Position numbers and translations under genes: made by a program. Below the pieces are notes generated by a model that was not told the DNA's origin, did no database searches, and saw only the letters and a program-made list of their open reading frames with translations. From an uncultured Porphyromonadaceae bacterium (lineage in GTDB: Bacteria > Bacteroidota > Bacteroidia > Bacteroidales > Muribaculaceae), in the NCBI GenBank assembly GCA_947643665.1, contig CANRWW010000011.1, positions 1-64,000 on the forward strand: 64,000 bases of DNA, given 5' to 3'. Positions 7,347-16,942 of this stretch are shown in pieces (within the stretch, counting starts at the first letter, position 1; the number at the start of each line of letters is the position of its first letter).

Positions 7347-9206
7347 TTATTCCGACGATTCAGAAGTGAAGTTTGGATCATCCGCAACTTCCGCATCCCC
7401 AAGAAGAACTTTTGTGGAAGCACCATCCAAAGAGTAAAGACAGGAAGCGATATTCAATGATTGCGGAGCCACTCCCGAACGTACATCCCATAAACCACAA
7501 AGAAGATCGAAAAGAAGATCATTCGAAAAAGGACGGTTTGAATTTTTTGACATAGCGGACGCTACATCGGGATGCTTCATTACATAATCATCCGAAAGCA
7601 CCACAGCCAAAGGTATACGCAATTTCCCGAAACCATCGAATACAGGTGAACGGCGCCTGTCCGGCAGATCAGCGTGGTCAGAGCAGTAAACCATCCACTG
7701 AAGATTTAGCTTTGACGATGCTGAATCATATATGTCGCCAAGCACACTATCGGTATAGCGGAGCGAATTGCGGTATGCCGCCACATATCCGTCGGAATCA
7801 TCACCCTGCGGTTTGAAATATTCTTCAGAAGCAGGATAACGATTGGAATATGTAAAATGCGAACCGATAAGATGGAACACAACCAGTTTGTCAGCCACAG
7901 GATCCACCTCTTCCAGAAAACGGGGCAGTTCCCCGTCGTAGCTGCGACGGTTAAGCGTCTGCGATGTCCAGCTTGCACGGTCCGCAGTCTCCGCAATAAG
8001 GGTTACCGGAGTATCATTGGCACCGATATGCCCTTGATTTGAAAACCAATACACTTTCATGCCGAGCTTTTTGGCAACATCAACTATGGATACCGACTCT
8101 ACAAAATTTTTACTGTTATACTGGTTCATCTCAGTCAATGCCCTTGTCAGGGTCGGCACAGTCTGGAAATGACACGAATATGCGTGCGGAAACAATACCG
8201 CCTTACTCCCACGCGCCATACGCGAAAGCCATGGGGTGGTACCTTCATCCGACGGGCGCCAGGTAAAAGACTCCATATAGTCGCGCGATGCAGACTCGCC
8301 GATGACAAGAATATACGTGCGTCCCTGCATCATCGCCCCGCCAGCCATACCACTCCCCTCCCCTACCGGATTGAAAATGCTTGATTCAATTTCCAGACTC
8401 TCTCTCCGTTTACGGCATGCCGCCGCATATCCGGCACACTCACGGGCGTGCTCCTGATCCTCGAAATAAAGCCTTGGCAGACCCGAACGCCTGAATGGTG
8501 ACCTCGGCCCGTGGAACATCATCCACCCAATACCGGCACAATATACTACCAAACCCAATTTGCGGCTCCAGTTAAGGTTTACTACCGGCACGGAATCCAA
8601 AAGATTCCAATAGAACCAAACCATGAGCAGCACGATAAACCCGATAAGGATACTTATTACCACCCATCGGGGAAAAGACCGTATGAATTCAAGAACCTCG
8701 TTCGCATCCGTATCAAGCACGAGCTTCAATCCATCATGGTCCACAGAGGCATGGTAAACGGCAAAATAAGAAACCTGAAAAGCTGCAAGCACGATAAGCG
8801 GCATCTCTACCGCTGCAAGCGAACTCCCTATCAAAGCATTCCAGTGGGGAAAAATAGCGGAAAGAGACATATAACCGCCGGCGAGCAGTCCGAAAAGATA
8901 AAGCCCGAAAGCAAAATCCATACGATTGTCAATCTCTGTAGTTTTACGCCGGTTTGCCACATAGTCAAGAAAAGGAAATATGAGCATCCACATCACCGAC
9001 ACTCCGGCTATCATAGTCAGGTTAAGGTTCCACCTCACCTCCCCCGCAATGGCAAACGGAAGAACGGTAAGCAACGACGCTATCCCGAAACGTGTAAGCT
9101 GCTGCCCTTTGGCACTGCGGGACAAACCTTTGGACAGAATCCTGTAAAGGAATGTCACCAAACCGAAGATTGCCACCGAGGCAAGCAAATATACTATATA
9201 AACCAT
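7347..9206 (-). CDS. Phosphoethanolamine transferase-like membrane sulfatase-fold enzyme (EptA/CptA type)
   Basis: A 619-residue inner-membrane enzyme expected to move phosphoethanolamine from phosphatidylethanolamine onto lipid A or another envelope glycan. About five to seven membrane segments fill residues 1-235. The periplasmic alkaline-phosphatase-fold domain follows. Visible metal and catalytic positions are Glu304 in VIGESASRDY, a likely nucleophile Thr349 in HFQTVPTLTRAL, His445 and His450 in HLIGSH, and Asp510-His511 in CSDHAD. The gene is divergent from a PAP2 phosphatase and a WaaP-like kinase, which suggests a shared lipid A/LPS remodelling function. The acceptor is not shown by sequence. 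A promoter-like TAACTTTG sits about 23 nt before the ATG. Confidence 0.85.
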   Translation of the reverse strand: MVYIVYLLASVAIFGLVTFLYRILSKGLSRSAKGQQLTRFGIASLLTVLPFAIAGEVRWNLNLTMIAGVSVMWMLIFPFLDYVANRRKTTEIDNRMDFAFGLYLFGLLAGGYMSLSAIFPHWNALIGSSLAAVEMPLIVLAAFQVSYFAVYHASVDHDGLKLVLDTDANEVLEFIRSFPRWVVISILIGFIVLLMVWFYWNLLDSVPVVNLNWSRKLGLVVYCAGIGWMMFHGPRSPFRRSGLPRLYFEDQEHARECAGYAAACRKRRESLEIESSIFNPVGEGSGMAGGAMMQGRTYILVIGESASRDYMESFTWRPSDEGTTPWLSRMARGSKAVLFPHAYSCHFQTVPTLTRALTEMNQYNSKNFVESVSIVDVAKKLGMKVYWFSNQGHIGANDTPVTLIAETADRASWTSQTLNRRSYDGELPRFLEEVDPVADKLVVFHLIGSHFTYSNRYPASEEYFKPQGDDSDGYVAAYRNSLRYTDSVLGDIYDSASSKLNLQWMVYCSDHADLPDRRRSPVFDGFGKLRIPLAVVLSDDYVMKHPDVASAMSKNSNRPFSNDLLFDLLCGLWDVRSGVAPQSLNIASCLYSLDGASTKVLLGDAEVADDPNFTSESSE

Positions 9207-9228
9207 ATGCGAAATTGACTTATTTATG

Positions 9229-9261
9229 CAAAGTTACTTAAAATGCCGCCGTTATGACAAG
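9229..9261 (-). promoter_or_regulatory. Promoter of the phosphoethanolamine transferase gene
   Basis: Minus-strand -7 box TAACTTTG (9229-9236) with a CTTG (9258-9261) 21 nt upstream as an imperfect -33 element. The leader would be about 15 nt. Confidence 0.5.
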
Positions 9262-9280
9262 CTAACAAAAAAATAATCAG

Positions 9281-9288
9281 TAAATTTG
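9281..9288 (+). promoter_or_regulatory. Candidate -7 box for the PAP2-kinase pair
   Basis: TAAATTTG fits the Bacteroidota TAnnTTTG -7 element and lies 19 nt before the PAP2 start codon. A second TTTG-ending match follows at once (ATATTTG). I see no clear -33 element. Confidence 0.4.
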
Positions 9289-9307
9289 CATAATATTTGA
9301 CACACAA

Positions 9308-10300
9308 ATGCGTACAATTTCATTTTTACTACTGAATCTGGTTTGTTTCCTTGCCGCCGCACAGGGCAAATTCCACACCGAAACGGCTCCCGCAGCAACA
9401 TCTGCGGTAAATGTCTGCGACACCACAATAATAAGCTCCCCCGATGCACCGGCACCAGATGACATTTACGAAGACGAAAGCGTAGTCATAAAACAAACCG
9501 GAGAAGACAACACGATAATGATTTCTCCATCCGAGTTTCCCGACTGGCTTGTATCGGAAAACATCGGAAAACAACTTACACACCTAGGCGATACGTCGCA
9601 CGATGCCGGTATAGTGGAATTTGCCGTACCGGCAGGCATATTTGCCGTATCGGCGCTGTTTGTGCGTACACCATGGCTCGTGCACTGGCGCGAAGAGGTA
9701 CAGAAACATGTGTCACAGCACGGCAAAAATAAGACCGCCGTAGACGACTGGATACAATATAGTCCGATGGTCGCAGCCTACGCATTGCATTTCTGCGGAA
9801 TGAAAGGACAGCACAATCTGCTTGACCGCACCATATTGCTCGCCATGAGCTATGCAACATTCGGCATAGTCAACAGCGCCATGAAATTCGCTTTCAAAGA
9901 GAAACGTCCGGACAGCAATGCCCGCAATTCCTTCCCTTCCGGTCATACCGGCACCACATTCATGGGTGCGGAATATTTACGCCGCGAATACTGGAACACA
10001 AACAAATGGGTAGCAATGTCGGGATATGTTGTGGGAGCGGCTGTAGCCTACCTTCGCATACATAATGACCGCCATTGGATCAATGACGTCGTGGGAGGAG
10101 CCGCTTTAGGCTACCTCTCCACAACTTTCGCCTACTGGATATACCCTAAAATATTCCATAAACGAGTGCGCATGCATCGCGATGTGCTGCTTCAGCGCAT
10201 CGCGCCGGTACCCGAGAAGGGTACCGCAAGCCTTACCTGGACAGCATCTCCATTCGTAGCCAACGGCTCCTATGGTGTTTCTGCCAATATCGTTTTCTGA
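9308..10300 (+). CDS. PAP2-family phosphatase, likely lipid A or undecaprenyl-type lipid phosphatase
   Basis: A 330-residue exported or membrane protein with an N-terminal signal segment (residues 1-20) and a PAP2 domain in the C-terminal half. All three PAP2 motifs are present: KFAFKEKRP (K-x6-RP), PSGHTG, and LRIHNDRHWIND (R-x5-H-x3-D). The first residue of motif three is Leu where Ser is usual. It removes a phosphate from a lipid phosphate at the periplasmic face; candidates are lipid A (LpxE/LpxF-like), undecaprenyl diphosphate or phosphatidylglycerol phosphate. Facing a phosphoethanolamine transferase and 23 nt ahead of a WaaP-like kinase, a lipid A role is the best inference. Confidence 0.85.
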   Translation: MRTISFLLLNLVCFLAAAQGKFHTETAPAATSAVNVCDTTIISSPDAPAPDDIYEDESVVIKQTGEDNTIMISPSEFPDWLVSENIGKQLTHLGDTSHDAGIVEFAVPAGIFAVSALFVRTPWLVHWREEVQKHVSQHGKNKTAVDDWIQYSPMVAAYALHFCGMKGQHNLLDRTILLAMSYATFGIVNSAMKFAFKEKRPDSNARNSFPSGHTGTTFMGAEYLRREYWNTNKWVAMSGYVVGAAVAYLRIHNDRHWINDVVGGAALGYLSTTFAYWIYPKIFHKRVRMHRDVLLQRIAPVPEKGTASLTWTASPFVANGSYGVSANIVF

Positions 10301-10323
10301 TCTCCCAATCAAAAATCCATACA

Positions 10324-11142
10324 ATGAGCATCCGGCAAAAAATAATAATAAACGAGAACTACAGCACTGTCAAACCCCTGATAGAAGCTGTGACAAGACA
10401 CGGACAGCCGGCAGGTGCAGAAGTCGTATATAAAGGGAGGCGCAACACCCTTTTTTACATATCACCGGGAAAGGATGCCGGAGGTGGCGCAAGCAACAAT
10501 CTCAAATTTCCGGTAAATGTAAAGGCTTTCAGAGTGCCGCCGTTTCCAAACGGCTATGTGTACCGCACATTCCGGCCAAGCAAGGCCAAACGCTCATATA
10601 TCAACGCCTGCAAACTTATAGAATTAGGATTCCACACCCCTACACCGCTAGGATACAGCGAGGTACACACCGGATGGAAGCTCCGCGGAAACACCGGGAT
10701 ATGGCCAAAGATGACACGCAGTTTCTATTTCTGCGAGCAACTGCCCTACCCCAATATCAGAGCGTGGGAAGACTTTCCGGACACAGACAGGCTTCTTGAA
10801 GCCCTAGGCACGGAAATAGCGCGTATCCACGCCGCGGGAATATGGTTCCACGACTTCTCGCCAGGCAACATACTGCTCAACCTGAATGAAGCCGGAGAAT
10901 ATGAATTTTATTATGTGGACCTTAACAGGATGGAATTCGGCGTGCATGATCCGTCAAAGCTGATGCAGATGTTCAAATCCATATCATGGCACGACGAGTG
11001 GATAGGGCGTCTCGGAAAAGCCTATGCCATAGCTTGCGGCAAGGATCCTGAGGCAATATCCCGGCAGGCACGCGAAACCGCATGCCTGTGGAGGGAAAAA
11101 CATGGCCGTAAGGAACGGTTAAAACATCTGATAGGCAAATGA
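10324..11142 (+). CDS. WaaP/Kdo-kinase-like lipopolysaccharide core kinase
   Basis: A 272-residue cytoplasmic protein of the InaA/WaaP/KdkA kinase-like group. Lys67 in NVKAFR fits the ATP-binding lysine. The catalytic loop is HDFSPGNILL (His176, Asp177, Asn182), followed by YVDLNRMEFG with Asp199 as the metal-binding DFG-like residue. Such enzymes phosphorylate Kdo or heptose in the LPS inner core. It begins 23 nt after the PAP2 gene, so the two are probably cotranscribed. It ends 13 nt from the convergent nucleoside kinase gene. Confidence 0.78.
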   Translation: MSIRQKIIINENYSTVKPLIEAVTRHGQPAGAEVVYKGRRNTLFYISPGKDAGGGASNNLKFPVNVKAFRVPPFPNGYVYRTFRPSKAKRSYINACKLIELGFHTPTPLGYSEVHTGWKLRGNTGIWPKMTRSFYFCEQLPYPNIRAWEDFPDTDRLLEALGTEIARIHAAGIWFHDFSPGNILLNLNEAGEYEFYYVDLNRMEFGVHDPSKLMQMFKSISWHDEWIGRLGKAYAIACGKDPEAISRQARETACLWREKHGRKERLKHLIGK

Positions 11143-11152
11143 CTGCTTACCG

Positions 11153-11169
11153 GTTTCAATATTTGAAAC
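11153..11169. terminator. Small hairpin between convergent genes
   Basis: GTTTCAA / TTGAAAC with a 3-nt loop overlaps the stop codon of the minus-strand kinase gene and follows the plus-strand kinase. It is short and has no T-run, so it is a weak terminator candidate. Confidence 0.25.
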
Positions 11170-12844
11170 TGGAGCCGCCAAGGAACTCACGCAAAAGGCT
11201 TGTTGGTGGCACACCACGGTCACCGATCTGCTTGAAATAGCTCAGGAACCGCCGCAGACGGTAAGCCTCGGCATATTCCGGCACATCATTGGGCACATCA
11301 CGCAATATCGCCTCGCCGTAATCTTTCATTACCCCAAGCTCAAACAACAATGAAGAGTTGAATGTGCTGTCGGCATTTTCCTGGAACGGGAATATCCACT
11401 TCTCTTCACCGCGACGCACACTGGGCCAGCGGCGGATGGTTTCCACAGCAGACGTGCCACGATATTTGTAATCGCGGATTATGCGCCTCAACAGGCGGTT
11501 GTCAGTAGTCGGAATCCAATTGTGGTCATCTATTGACAAAGTGGTCAGGGCCGAGACATATACACGGTACTTCATACGCTCCTCTATGGCGGAAGTAAGC
11601 TCCGGATTCAACCCGTGTATACCCTCTATAAGCAGTATGGAATTATCATCAAGACGCATTTTATCGCCTTTATACATCCGGCGCCCCATCTCGAAATTAT
11701 AAGTCGGCAAAGCCACCTCCTCACCTCTCAGAAGCGCGTTAAGGTCGGCATTGAACTGTTCGAGGTCAAGAGCATAAAGCGACTCGAAGTCATAGTCACC
11801 GGTTTCGTCGCGGGGAGTCACATCCCTGTTTACAAAATAATTGTCAAGCGATATTATCCTCGGCGAAAGCAGATTAGTCATAAGATATATGCCAAGCCGT
11901 TTGGTCGTGGTGGTCTTTCCTGAGGATGACGGCCCTGCAATAAGCACAATCCTGGCTCCCCCTTTATGGTACCGTGATGTGATTTCATCGGCTATAGCGG
12001 CAATCTTCTTGTCATGCAGAGCCTCGGCTACATTGATGAGATCCGCCGAACGGTTCTGTTCCACAGCCTTGTTAAGCTGGCCGACATTGCGGATCCCCAA
12101 CACGTCATTGAAATGCAGATAATCTATGTAGGCATCATACATTTTCTCCTGAGGTACAGGTACAGACGGCACAGACGGATTTGCTTTGTCAAAAGCCAAA
12201 AGGAGGAATCCCTCTTTGTATGGGACGAGATCAAACACATCAATGCTCCCCGTATACGGGGCAAGGGCACCATAAAAACTGTCCACCACACCGTCAAGAC
12301 GGTAATATGTCGTATAAAGTTCACGTATTGTTTCAAGAAGCTCCACTTTGTCATTAAGCCCCTCTTCCCGAAAACGTCCGATAATATCAACAGTCAGTCT
12401 CTCTTTCCTCTCAAACGGCACGTTTCTGGATACCAGAGAGCGCATCGCTTCTTTCAAACGCATTACAACCTCCGGCATCCTATCGGCAGGGAGATTAACC
12501 CTCCCCTCAAACAGACGGCAGTAATAGCCTCCAGAAATAGAATGCTCAATGCGCAGGCGTAAACCTGGATATTCGTGAGCCACAGCGCAATATAACATCA
12601 TACACAGCGAGCGCACATACACCCTCTGGCCGGAACGCGACCCAACAGACAGGAATTCCACCTGTTTCGGACCGAATACCTGGTATTGCATCGGCTCTGT
12701 CTTGTTATTTACATGCGCGCATACAGGCCTCATACCTCCAAGCCTGGGAGCAAGCATCGCAGCAAGCTCACCGAGGGTCTCACCCCCTTTTATAGGTATA
12801 TACTCACCTATGTTCTTACAGTATATTTTCAACGTCGCACTCAT
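11156..12844 (-). CDS. Nucleoside kinase (uridine kinase-like) with N-terminal TGS/ThrRS-like region
   Basis: A 562-residue cytoplasmic P-loop kinase. The Walker A motif GPSSSGKTTTTK sits near residues 305-316, followed by the SLDNYFVNRDVTPRDE segment seen in uridine kinase/phosphoribulokinase relatives. The N-terminal about 290 residues resemble the TGS plus second-additional-domain region of threonyl-tRNA synthetase (KGGETLGELAAML near the start; YYCRLFEGRVNLPADRM). This fused layout is common in Bacteroidota and Firmicutes. The substrate is presumably a pyrimidine nucleoside but is not shown. It is the last gene of the pdxJ-exbBD-tonB-glycosyltransferase strand group, 31 nt after the glycosyltransferase. 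Confidence 0.85.
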   Translation of the reverse strand: MSATLKIYCKNIGEYIPIKGGETLGELAAMLAPRLGGMRPVCAHVNNKTEPMQYQVFGPKQVEFLSVGSRSGQRVYVRSLCMMLYCAVAHEYPGLRLRIEHSISGGYYCRLFEGRVNLPADRMPEVVMRLKEAMRSLVSRNVPFERKERLTVDIIGRFREEGLNDKVELLETIRELYTTYYRLDGVVDSFYGALAPYTGSIDVFDLVPYKEGFLLLAFDKANPSVPSVPVPQEKMYDAYIDYLHFNDVLGIRNVGQLNKAVEQNRSADLINVAEALHDKKIAAIADEITSRYHKGGARIVLIAGPSSSGKTTTTKRLGIYLMTNLLSPRIISLDNYFVNRDVTPRDETGDYDFESLYALDLEQFNADLNALLRGEEVALPTYNFEMGRRMYKGDKMRLDDNSILLIEGIHGLNPELTSAIEERMKYRVYVSALTTLSIDDHNWIPTTDNRLLRRIIRDYKYRGTSAVETIRRWPSVRRGEEKWIFPFQENADSTFNSSLLFELGVMKDYGEAILRDVPNDVPEYAEAYRLRRFLSYFKQIGDRGVPPTSLLREFLGGSSFKY

Positions 12845-12874
12845 GGAATAGATTGGAATTAAACTGGTTAATAA

Positions 12875-13990
12875 TCAAGGATTGCTTACCGCAAACTGTT
12901 TCATAAATTGCTTTTCATGTACACCCAACGACTCTAGCGCACGGTTCATCGCCTCGCAGAAATAATAGCCGGAAGAGACATTCAAGCTGACACGGGCCAC
13001 ATTCTCTTTCATACGATTGTATTCCTCGTCTGACAAAGCCCTGAGCCTGGGAGCTATATCGGCAAGCGAACTTATGGTAAATCCTATCCCCTGCTCCTCT
13101 ACAAAAGAGGCAAGGCCGGCATGCTTCCATATTATCACGGGCACCCCGCAGCGGATATACAGCGATGCCTTGTGAGGATTGTTATATCGCAGGTATTCTC
13201 CCCACGGACCGTTGCACCCGTTTATGGCATTTCCATCCCAAACAAGACCGAAATCACCATCAGGATGGCGTATCATCATGCTTGAGGGCACGAAACCGCG
13301 CAATTTGAACCGTGATGCACCTGCAGCCTGTGTCAGATCAAAGTTGTTTCCGAAAACAACCACCTTGTAACCGTCAATCACCGTTCCCCAATCGTATAAA
13401 AACTGGTTCCGGCGACGGCTAACGCCTCCGGCGAACATAACCGTATATTTTTCATCTGAAGACACAGACGGCTCCGGCATAGAACGCCGCTGAGGCTCCA
13501 AAGATGCCGTCTGACGCGCTTCATGCGCTGCGGATGACAGATAGTCCCATATTCCGAGCGATGTGGAAGGAACCGTACATCCGTGTGTCCTCAGCCATCC
13601 CTCCATAGATTGGTTCAAGGCTATTATATAATCGCTCTTGGAAAGGAGCGCAATCTCCTCCTCAGGCCTGATATCCGCACATCCGAAACTCACCAGATCA
13701 TGGATCAGCGTCACGACATGCGCCCGACGCAGTTTTGCCATCCGGCATATGAGCTTAAAATGAGGATCAGGATACTGAACAACCAATTTGTCTCCCCTGT
13801 GCAACAGTAAACCGGCTTTAAGCACACCTGCGAAAGTGGCAAACCAGGTAGAATATTTGTTGGAACGGAGGTTGTTTCTGACCCCTACATTACGGAAGCC
13901 TTGCGACGCCATGATAGCGTCCATATCGGTTCGCGCCTTGAAAGAGGCAGATTCTGTTTGTGGAAATTTACGGGCAATATAGCAAAGCAT
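12875..13990 (-). CDS. Glycosyltransferase, galactofuranosyltransferase-like (GT-B)
   Basis: A protein of about 371 residues with a GT-B layout. The N-terminal half has LVVQYPDPHFKLICRMAKLR and VVTLIHDLVSFG, followed by the LLSKSDYIIALNQSMEGWL segment. The C-terminal half has VMFAGGVSRRRN, GDFGLVWDGNA and YNNPHKASLYIRCGVPVIIW, typical of the donor-binding region of beta-galactofuranosyltransferase-like enzymes. Donor and acceptor are unknown; surface polysaccharide or glycolipid synthesis is likely. The frame extends 12 codons further to 14026, but I choose the ATG at 13988-13990 because MLCYIARK resembles the usual N-terminus. It starts about 60 nt after the tonB stop. Confidence 0.72.
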   Translation of the reverse strand: MLCYIARKFPQTESASFKARTDMDAIMASQGFRNVGVRNNLRSNKYSTWFATFAGVLKAGLLLHRGDKLVVQYPDPHFKLICRMAKLRRAHVVTLIHDLVSFGCADIRPEEEIALLSKSDYIIALNQSMEGWLRTHGCTVPSTSLGIWDYLSSAAHEARQTASLEPQRRSMPEPSVSSDEKYTVMFAGGVSRRRNQFLYDWGTVIDGYKVVVFGNNFDLTQAAGASRFKLRGFVPSSMMIRHPDGDFGLVWDGNAINGCNGPWGEYLRYNNPHKASLYIRCGVPVIIWKHAGLASFVEEQGIGFTISSLADIAPRLRALSDEEYNRMKENVARVSLNVSSGYYFCEAMNRALESLGVHEKQFMKQFAVSNP

Positions 13991-14049
13991 AGCGAATAAT
14001 TCTAAAATACCGGACCGACATACCATAGGGCGGTCCGCTTATCCCTCTG

Positions 14050-14853
14050 CTACTTAAACACCCAAGTGATGGTTCCGGTTTGAACAGGTGAATCTTCAAG
14101 CACTGAAAAGCGGCATTCTTTTGATCTGGCTATACACTGGTTTCGCATAGCCTGATCCGCAGCGACAGTTCCGGAGCTTCCTGAAGCGCTGTATGAAGCT
14201 GATGTGACACGACCTTGGGAATCCACTTTCACCCGTATGGCAATCGTACCGAGTTTTTTGCCATGCACAGTCGTCCATGATTCCAGAGTACGTCCCCGTA
14301 GGCCGTTGCCGGGAGTTCCCGTCACGGCACCTGTAGCGGACGTACCTTCCGTAGCACCTGGCGTACCCTTTCCCTTGTCGCCTCCGAAAGCGCGCGAAGT
14401 TGCAGCCTCCACATTTTTCTTTGCCTGCTGTTGCCTTTTAGCCTCCTGACGCTCTTTTTCTTTCTGTATCTCCTCTTTTGTAGGTCCTTTTTTCTCCTTT
14501 TTTACTTTTGCCGGCGACGGTCGTTCGGAAGTAACCACCTTAGGCTGTTGTGCAGCCTCTCCGGCATTCTGCAGGTCCGGAGCATCCTGCGTAGGCTCCG
14601 GAACGGTCACATCCGACGGAGCAGGTTTATCAACCGGAGCAGCAGGCTCTGGTATGTCGCCGGTCCTTACAAACTCACCGGTAGCATACAGATCCTCTAT
14701 CTCATCCATAATTATTTCTTGTTCGGGCACAGGAGGCCATTCATCCATCCCGGCAGGGGGATAGGTGAGGTATGAGAAGAGGAATGTCAACAGCACTATC
14801 AGATGAAACAGCACTGTCCCCGCTATGGCATATATTTTATCAGACCTGACCAA
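14050..14853 (-). CDS. tonB: TonB-like energy transducer
   Basis: A 267-residue inner-membrane-anchored periplasmic protein that passes proton-motive energy from ExbB-ExbD to outer-membrane receptors. Residues about 10-30 are a single membrane anchor. Residues about 40-110 are rich in Pro, Glu and Asp. A highly charged Lys/Glu segment (about 112-145) is probably helical. A Gly/Thr linker precedes a compact C-terminal domain (about 190-267) ending in TITWVFK. The only standard start in frame is a TTG at 14851-14853; a stop lies upstream. It follows exbD by about 80 nt in the same unit. Confidence 0.85.
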   Translation of the reverse strand: MVRSDKIYAIAGTVLFHLIVLLTFLFSYLTYPPAGMDEWPPVPEQEIIMDEIEDLYATGEFVRTGDIPEPAAPVDKPAPSDVTVPEPTQDAPDLQNAGEAAQQPKVVTSERPSPAKVKKEKKGPTKEEIQKEKERQEAKRQQQAKKNVEAATSRAFGGDKGKGTPGATEGTSATGAVTGTPGNGLRGRTLESWTTVHGKKLGTIAIRVKVDSQGRVTSASYSASGSSGTVAADQAMRNQCIARSKECRFSVLEDSPVQTGTITWVFK

Positions 14854-14935
14854 TTCTTTAATTATAATGAGACATCAGAGGAACCAGAGATATCAGAATA
14901 ATCCAAATTTATCTATTTCCCAGCTTCTAAGTTTC

Positions 14936-15373
14936 TTATTTCTCAACCTCTTGCTTTACTCCCGGAGAGGCCACCGGCTTGGTGGCAAGAACCATTTTGA
15001 GGTTGTTGGACGCACCCAATGAAAGCACTTCCACTATTTTGCCATACGGCACCTTCTCATCAGCGTACAAGGCAATGAATCCCGCGGAATCCTGCTGGTG
15101 GGCAAGGTTCAGGAACGTCACAAGTGCGTCAAGCTGAAGGGGCTGAGGCTGTTCTTCGCCGGTAGAGGCAAACAGGTTTTCTTCTTCATCTATGTACACT
15201 CGTGTAGTAGGCTTTATGGCGCTTTGTTCTGTGCTTTGCGGTAATGAAAGCTCAAGCCCTGTCGGGAAAACGAACGTAGAAGTCACCATAAAGAATATCA
15301 GCAGCAGGAAGATAACATCAGTCATTGATGCCATCGAGAAAGCCGCCATCATTTGATGTTGACGTTTGAGCAC
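14936..15373 (-). CDS. exbD: Biopolymer transport protein ExbD
   Basis: A 145-residue ExbD/TolR family protein with one membrane segment (residues about 18-35) holding the essential Asp19 in SMTDVIFLLL, and a periplasmic domain. With ExbB it forms the proton channel that drives TonB. It starts with GTG at 15371-15373, and I found no better ATG. Sits between exbB and tonB. Confidence 0.92.
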   Translation of the reverse strand: MLKRQHQMMAAFSMASMTDVIFLLLIFFMVTSTFVFPTGLELSLPQSTEQSAIKPTTRVYIDEEENLFASTGEEQPQPLQLDALVTFLNLAHQQDSAGFIALYADEKVPYGKIVEVLSLGASNNLKMVLATKPVASPGVKQEVEK

Positions 15374-15439
15374 GGTTGTTTGTCTGCTATATTGTAAACA
15401 ATAGGTTTATAACACGGGGGGATTGCCGCAGCGCTAACG

Positions 15440-16120
15440 TCATGCGGCAGGCTCGTTAAGAAGATCCATGAATTCCATTGATTTGGATTCAAGAAGATTC
15501 ATCACCGAGTTGATGCGGGCCACGAGATAATTGTATCCGAAAAGCGCGATTACACCAACCACAAGACCAGCGACAGTGGTTACCAATGCTGTATATATAC
15601 CTGAAGAGAATGTGGCGATATTTGCCGAATTTCCCTCTGCCGCAATAGCGTAAAATGCTTCCACCATACCGATCACAGTGCCGAGGAAACCAAGCATCGG
15701 GGCACCGGAAGCCGTGGTAGCCAGCCAAGGCAGTCCTTTTGACAGGCTTGCTATCTCAATGTTGCCTGTATTTTCCACTGCTGCAAGAATATCGTTTACC
15801 GGGCGGCCGATACGGCTTATGCCTTTTGCTATAAGGCGCGAATATGGAGAATTGTTTTTTTTGCAGAGATTGAAAGCGCTTTCAATCTCCCCTTCATGTA
15901 TATAATCGCGGATGCGCTGCATGAATGTGTCGTCCTCACGTGCCGCACGGTTCACGACAATGGCTCTTTCAATGAAGATATATATGCACACAAGCGAAAG
16001 AATCCCTATCACAATCATAAGGGGACCACCTTTAAGGCAAAGATCCCAAAGGGAAAGTTCCACCTGCGTGGCCTGTGCGGCAACGGGAACGCCATTGATA
16101 GCAGCATCGAGTAGAAGCAT
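15440..16120 (-). CDS. exbB: Biopolymer transport protein ExbB (MotA/TolQ/ExbB family)
   Basis: A 226-residue inner-membrane protein with three membrane segments (about 33-51, 125-148 and 165-190). The block GLPWLATTASGAPMLGFLGT and the YTALVTTVAGLVVG segment are the classical ExbB/TolQ signatures. It forms the stator-like pentamer around ExbD. It lies about 70 nt after pdxJ and leads to exbD and tonB, an order seen in other Bacteroidales. Confidence 0.95.
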   Translation of the reverse strand: MLLLDAAINGVPVAAQATQVELSLWDLCLKGGPLMIVIGILSLVCIYIFIERAIVVNRAAREDDTFMQRIRDYIHEGEIESAFNLCKKNNSPYSRLIAKGISRIGRPVNDILAAVENTGNIEIASLSKGLPWLATTASGAPMLGFLGTVIGMVEAFYAIAAEGNSANIATFSSGIYTALVTTVAGLVVGVIALFGYNYLVARINSVMNLLESKSMEFMDLLNEPAA

Positions 16121-16191
16121 AATGTTTAGAGAAATAAGAAATTGAGAAATAAGAAGTCAAGAAAAAGAGATCAAGGCACTGAGGCTTTCCG

Positions 16192-16908
16192 TTACTTCAG
16201 TGCCGCTTTGTACCGGCGTATTGTCTCTGGCAGACCGAGATACAACGCGTCGGCGATAAGGGCATGCCCTATGGAAACCTCGTTAAGGAAAGGCACATTT
16301 TCCTTGAAGTACCTGAGATTCTCAAGATTGAGGTCGTGCCCGGCATTTATTCCCAGACCGGCTTTCCTTGCAGCGCGCGAAGCCTCCACATAGGGAGCAA
16401 CAGCAGCTTCCGGATTGCGGGCATAGCCATCGGCATAAGGCTTGGTATAAAGCTCCACACGGTCTGCTCCGGTTTTGGCAGCCATCCTTATATTGTCACA
16501 GTCCGTGCCCACAAAAATGGAACTGCGTATGCCCGCTTCACGAAGTGTATCAATAATGCCGGTGAGAAACTCCATGTGCGGTTCCACATCCCACCCGGCC
16601 GAAGAGGTCAGATCATCCGGGGCATCCGGCACAAGTGTCACCTGTTCGGGCTTGACCTTAAGCACAAGATCCATGAACTCCGGCGAGGGATAGCCCTCTA
16701 TATTAAATTCTGTCTTCACCAGCGGACGAAGGCAAAACACATCGTCGCGACGTATGTGCCGTTCGTCAGGACGCGGATGTACCGTTATGCCATCTGCTCC
16801 GAAACTTTCGCAGTCTACGGCCACACGGCTCACATCGGGCACATTCTCCCCGCGGGCATTCCGCAAAGTGGCGACTTTGTTTATATTGACGCTCAGATTT
16901 GTAGTCAT
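16192..16908 (-). CDS. pdxJ: Pyridoxine 5-phosphate synthase
   Basis: Condenses 1-deoxy-D-xylulose 5-phosphate with 3-amino-2-oxopropyl phosphate to pyridoxine 5-phosphate in the DXP-dependent B6 pathway; cytoplasmic. The 238-residue length is normal. Signatures include [13 protein letters not shown] near the N-terminus, [17 protein letters not shown] (active-site loop), FNIEGYPS and [14 protein letters not shown]. First gene of the minus-strand group that continues with exbB, exbD and tonB, and divergent from the CBS-remnant/nadK group. Confidence 0.97.
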   Translation of the reverse strand: MTTNLSVNINKVATLRNARGENVPDVSRVAVDCESFGADGITVHPRPDERHIRRDDVFCLRPLVKTEFNIEGYPSPEFMDLVLKVKPEQVTLVPDAPDDLTSSAGWDVEPHMEFLTGIIDTLREAGIRSSIFVGTDCDNIRMAAKTGADRVELYTKPYADGYARNPEAAVAPYVEASRAARKAGLGINAGHDLNLENLRYFKENVPFLNEVSIGHALIADALYLGLPETIRRYKAALK

Positions 16909-16942
16909 GTCTTTTTACAAAAGCGAAAAATCTTTAATAACA

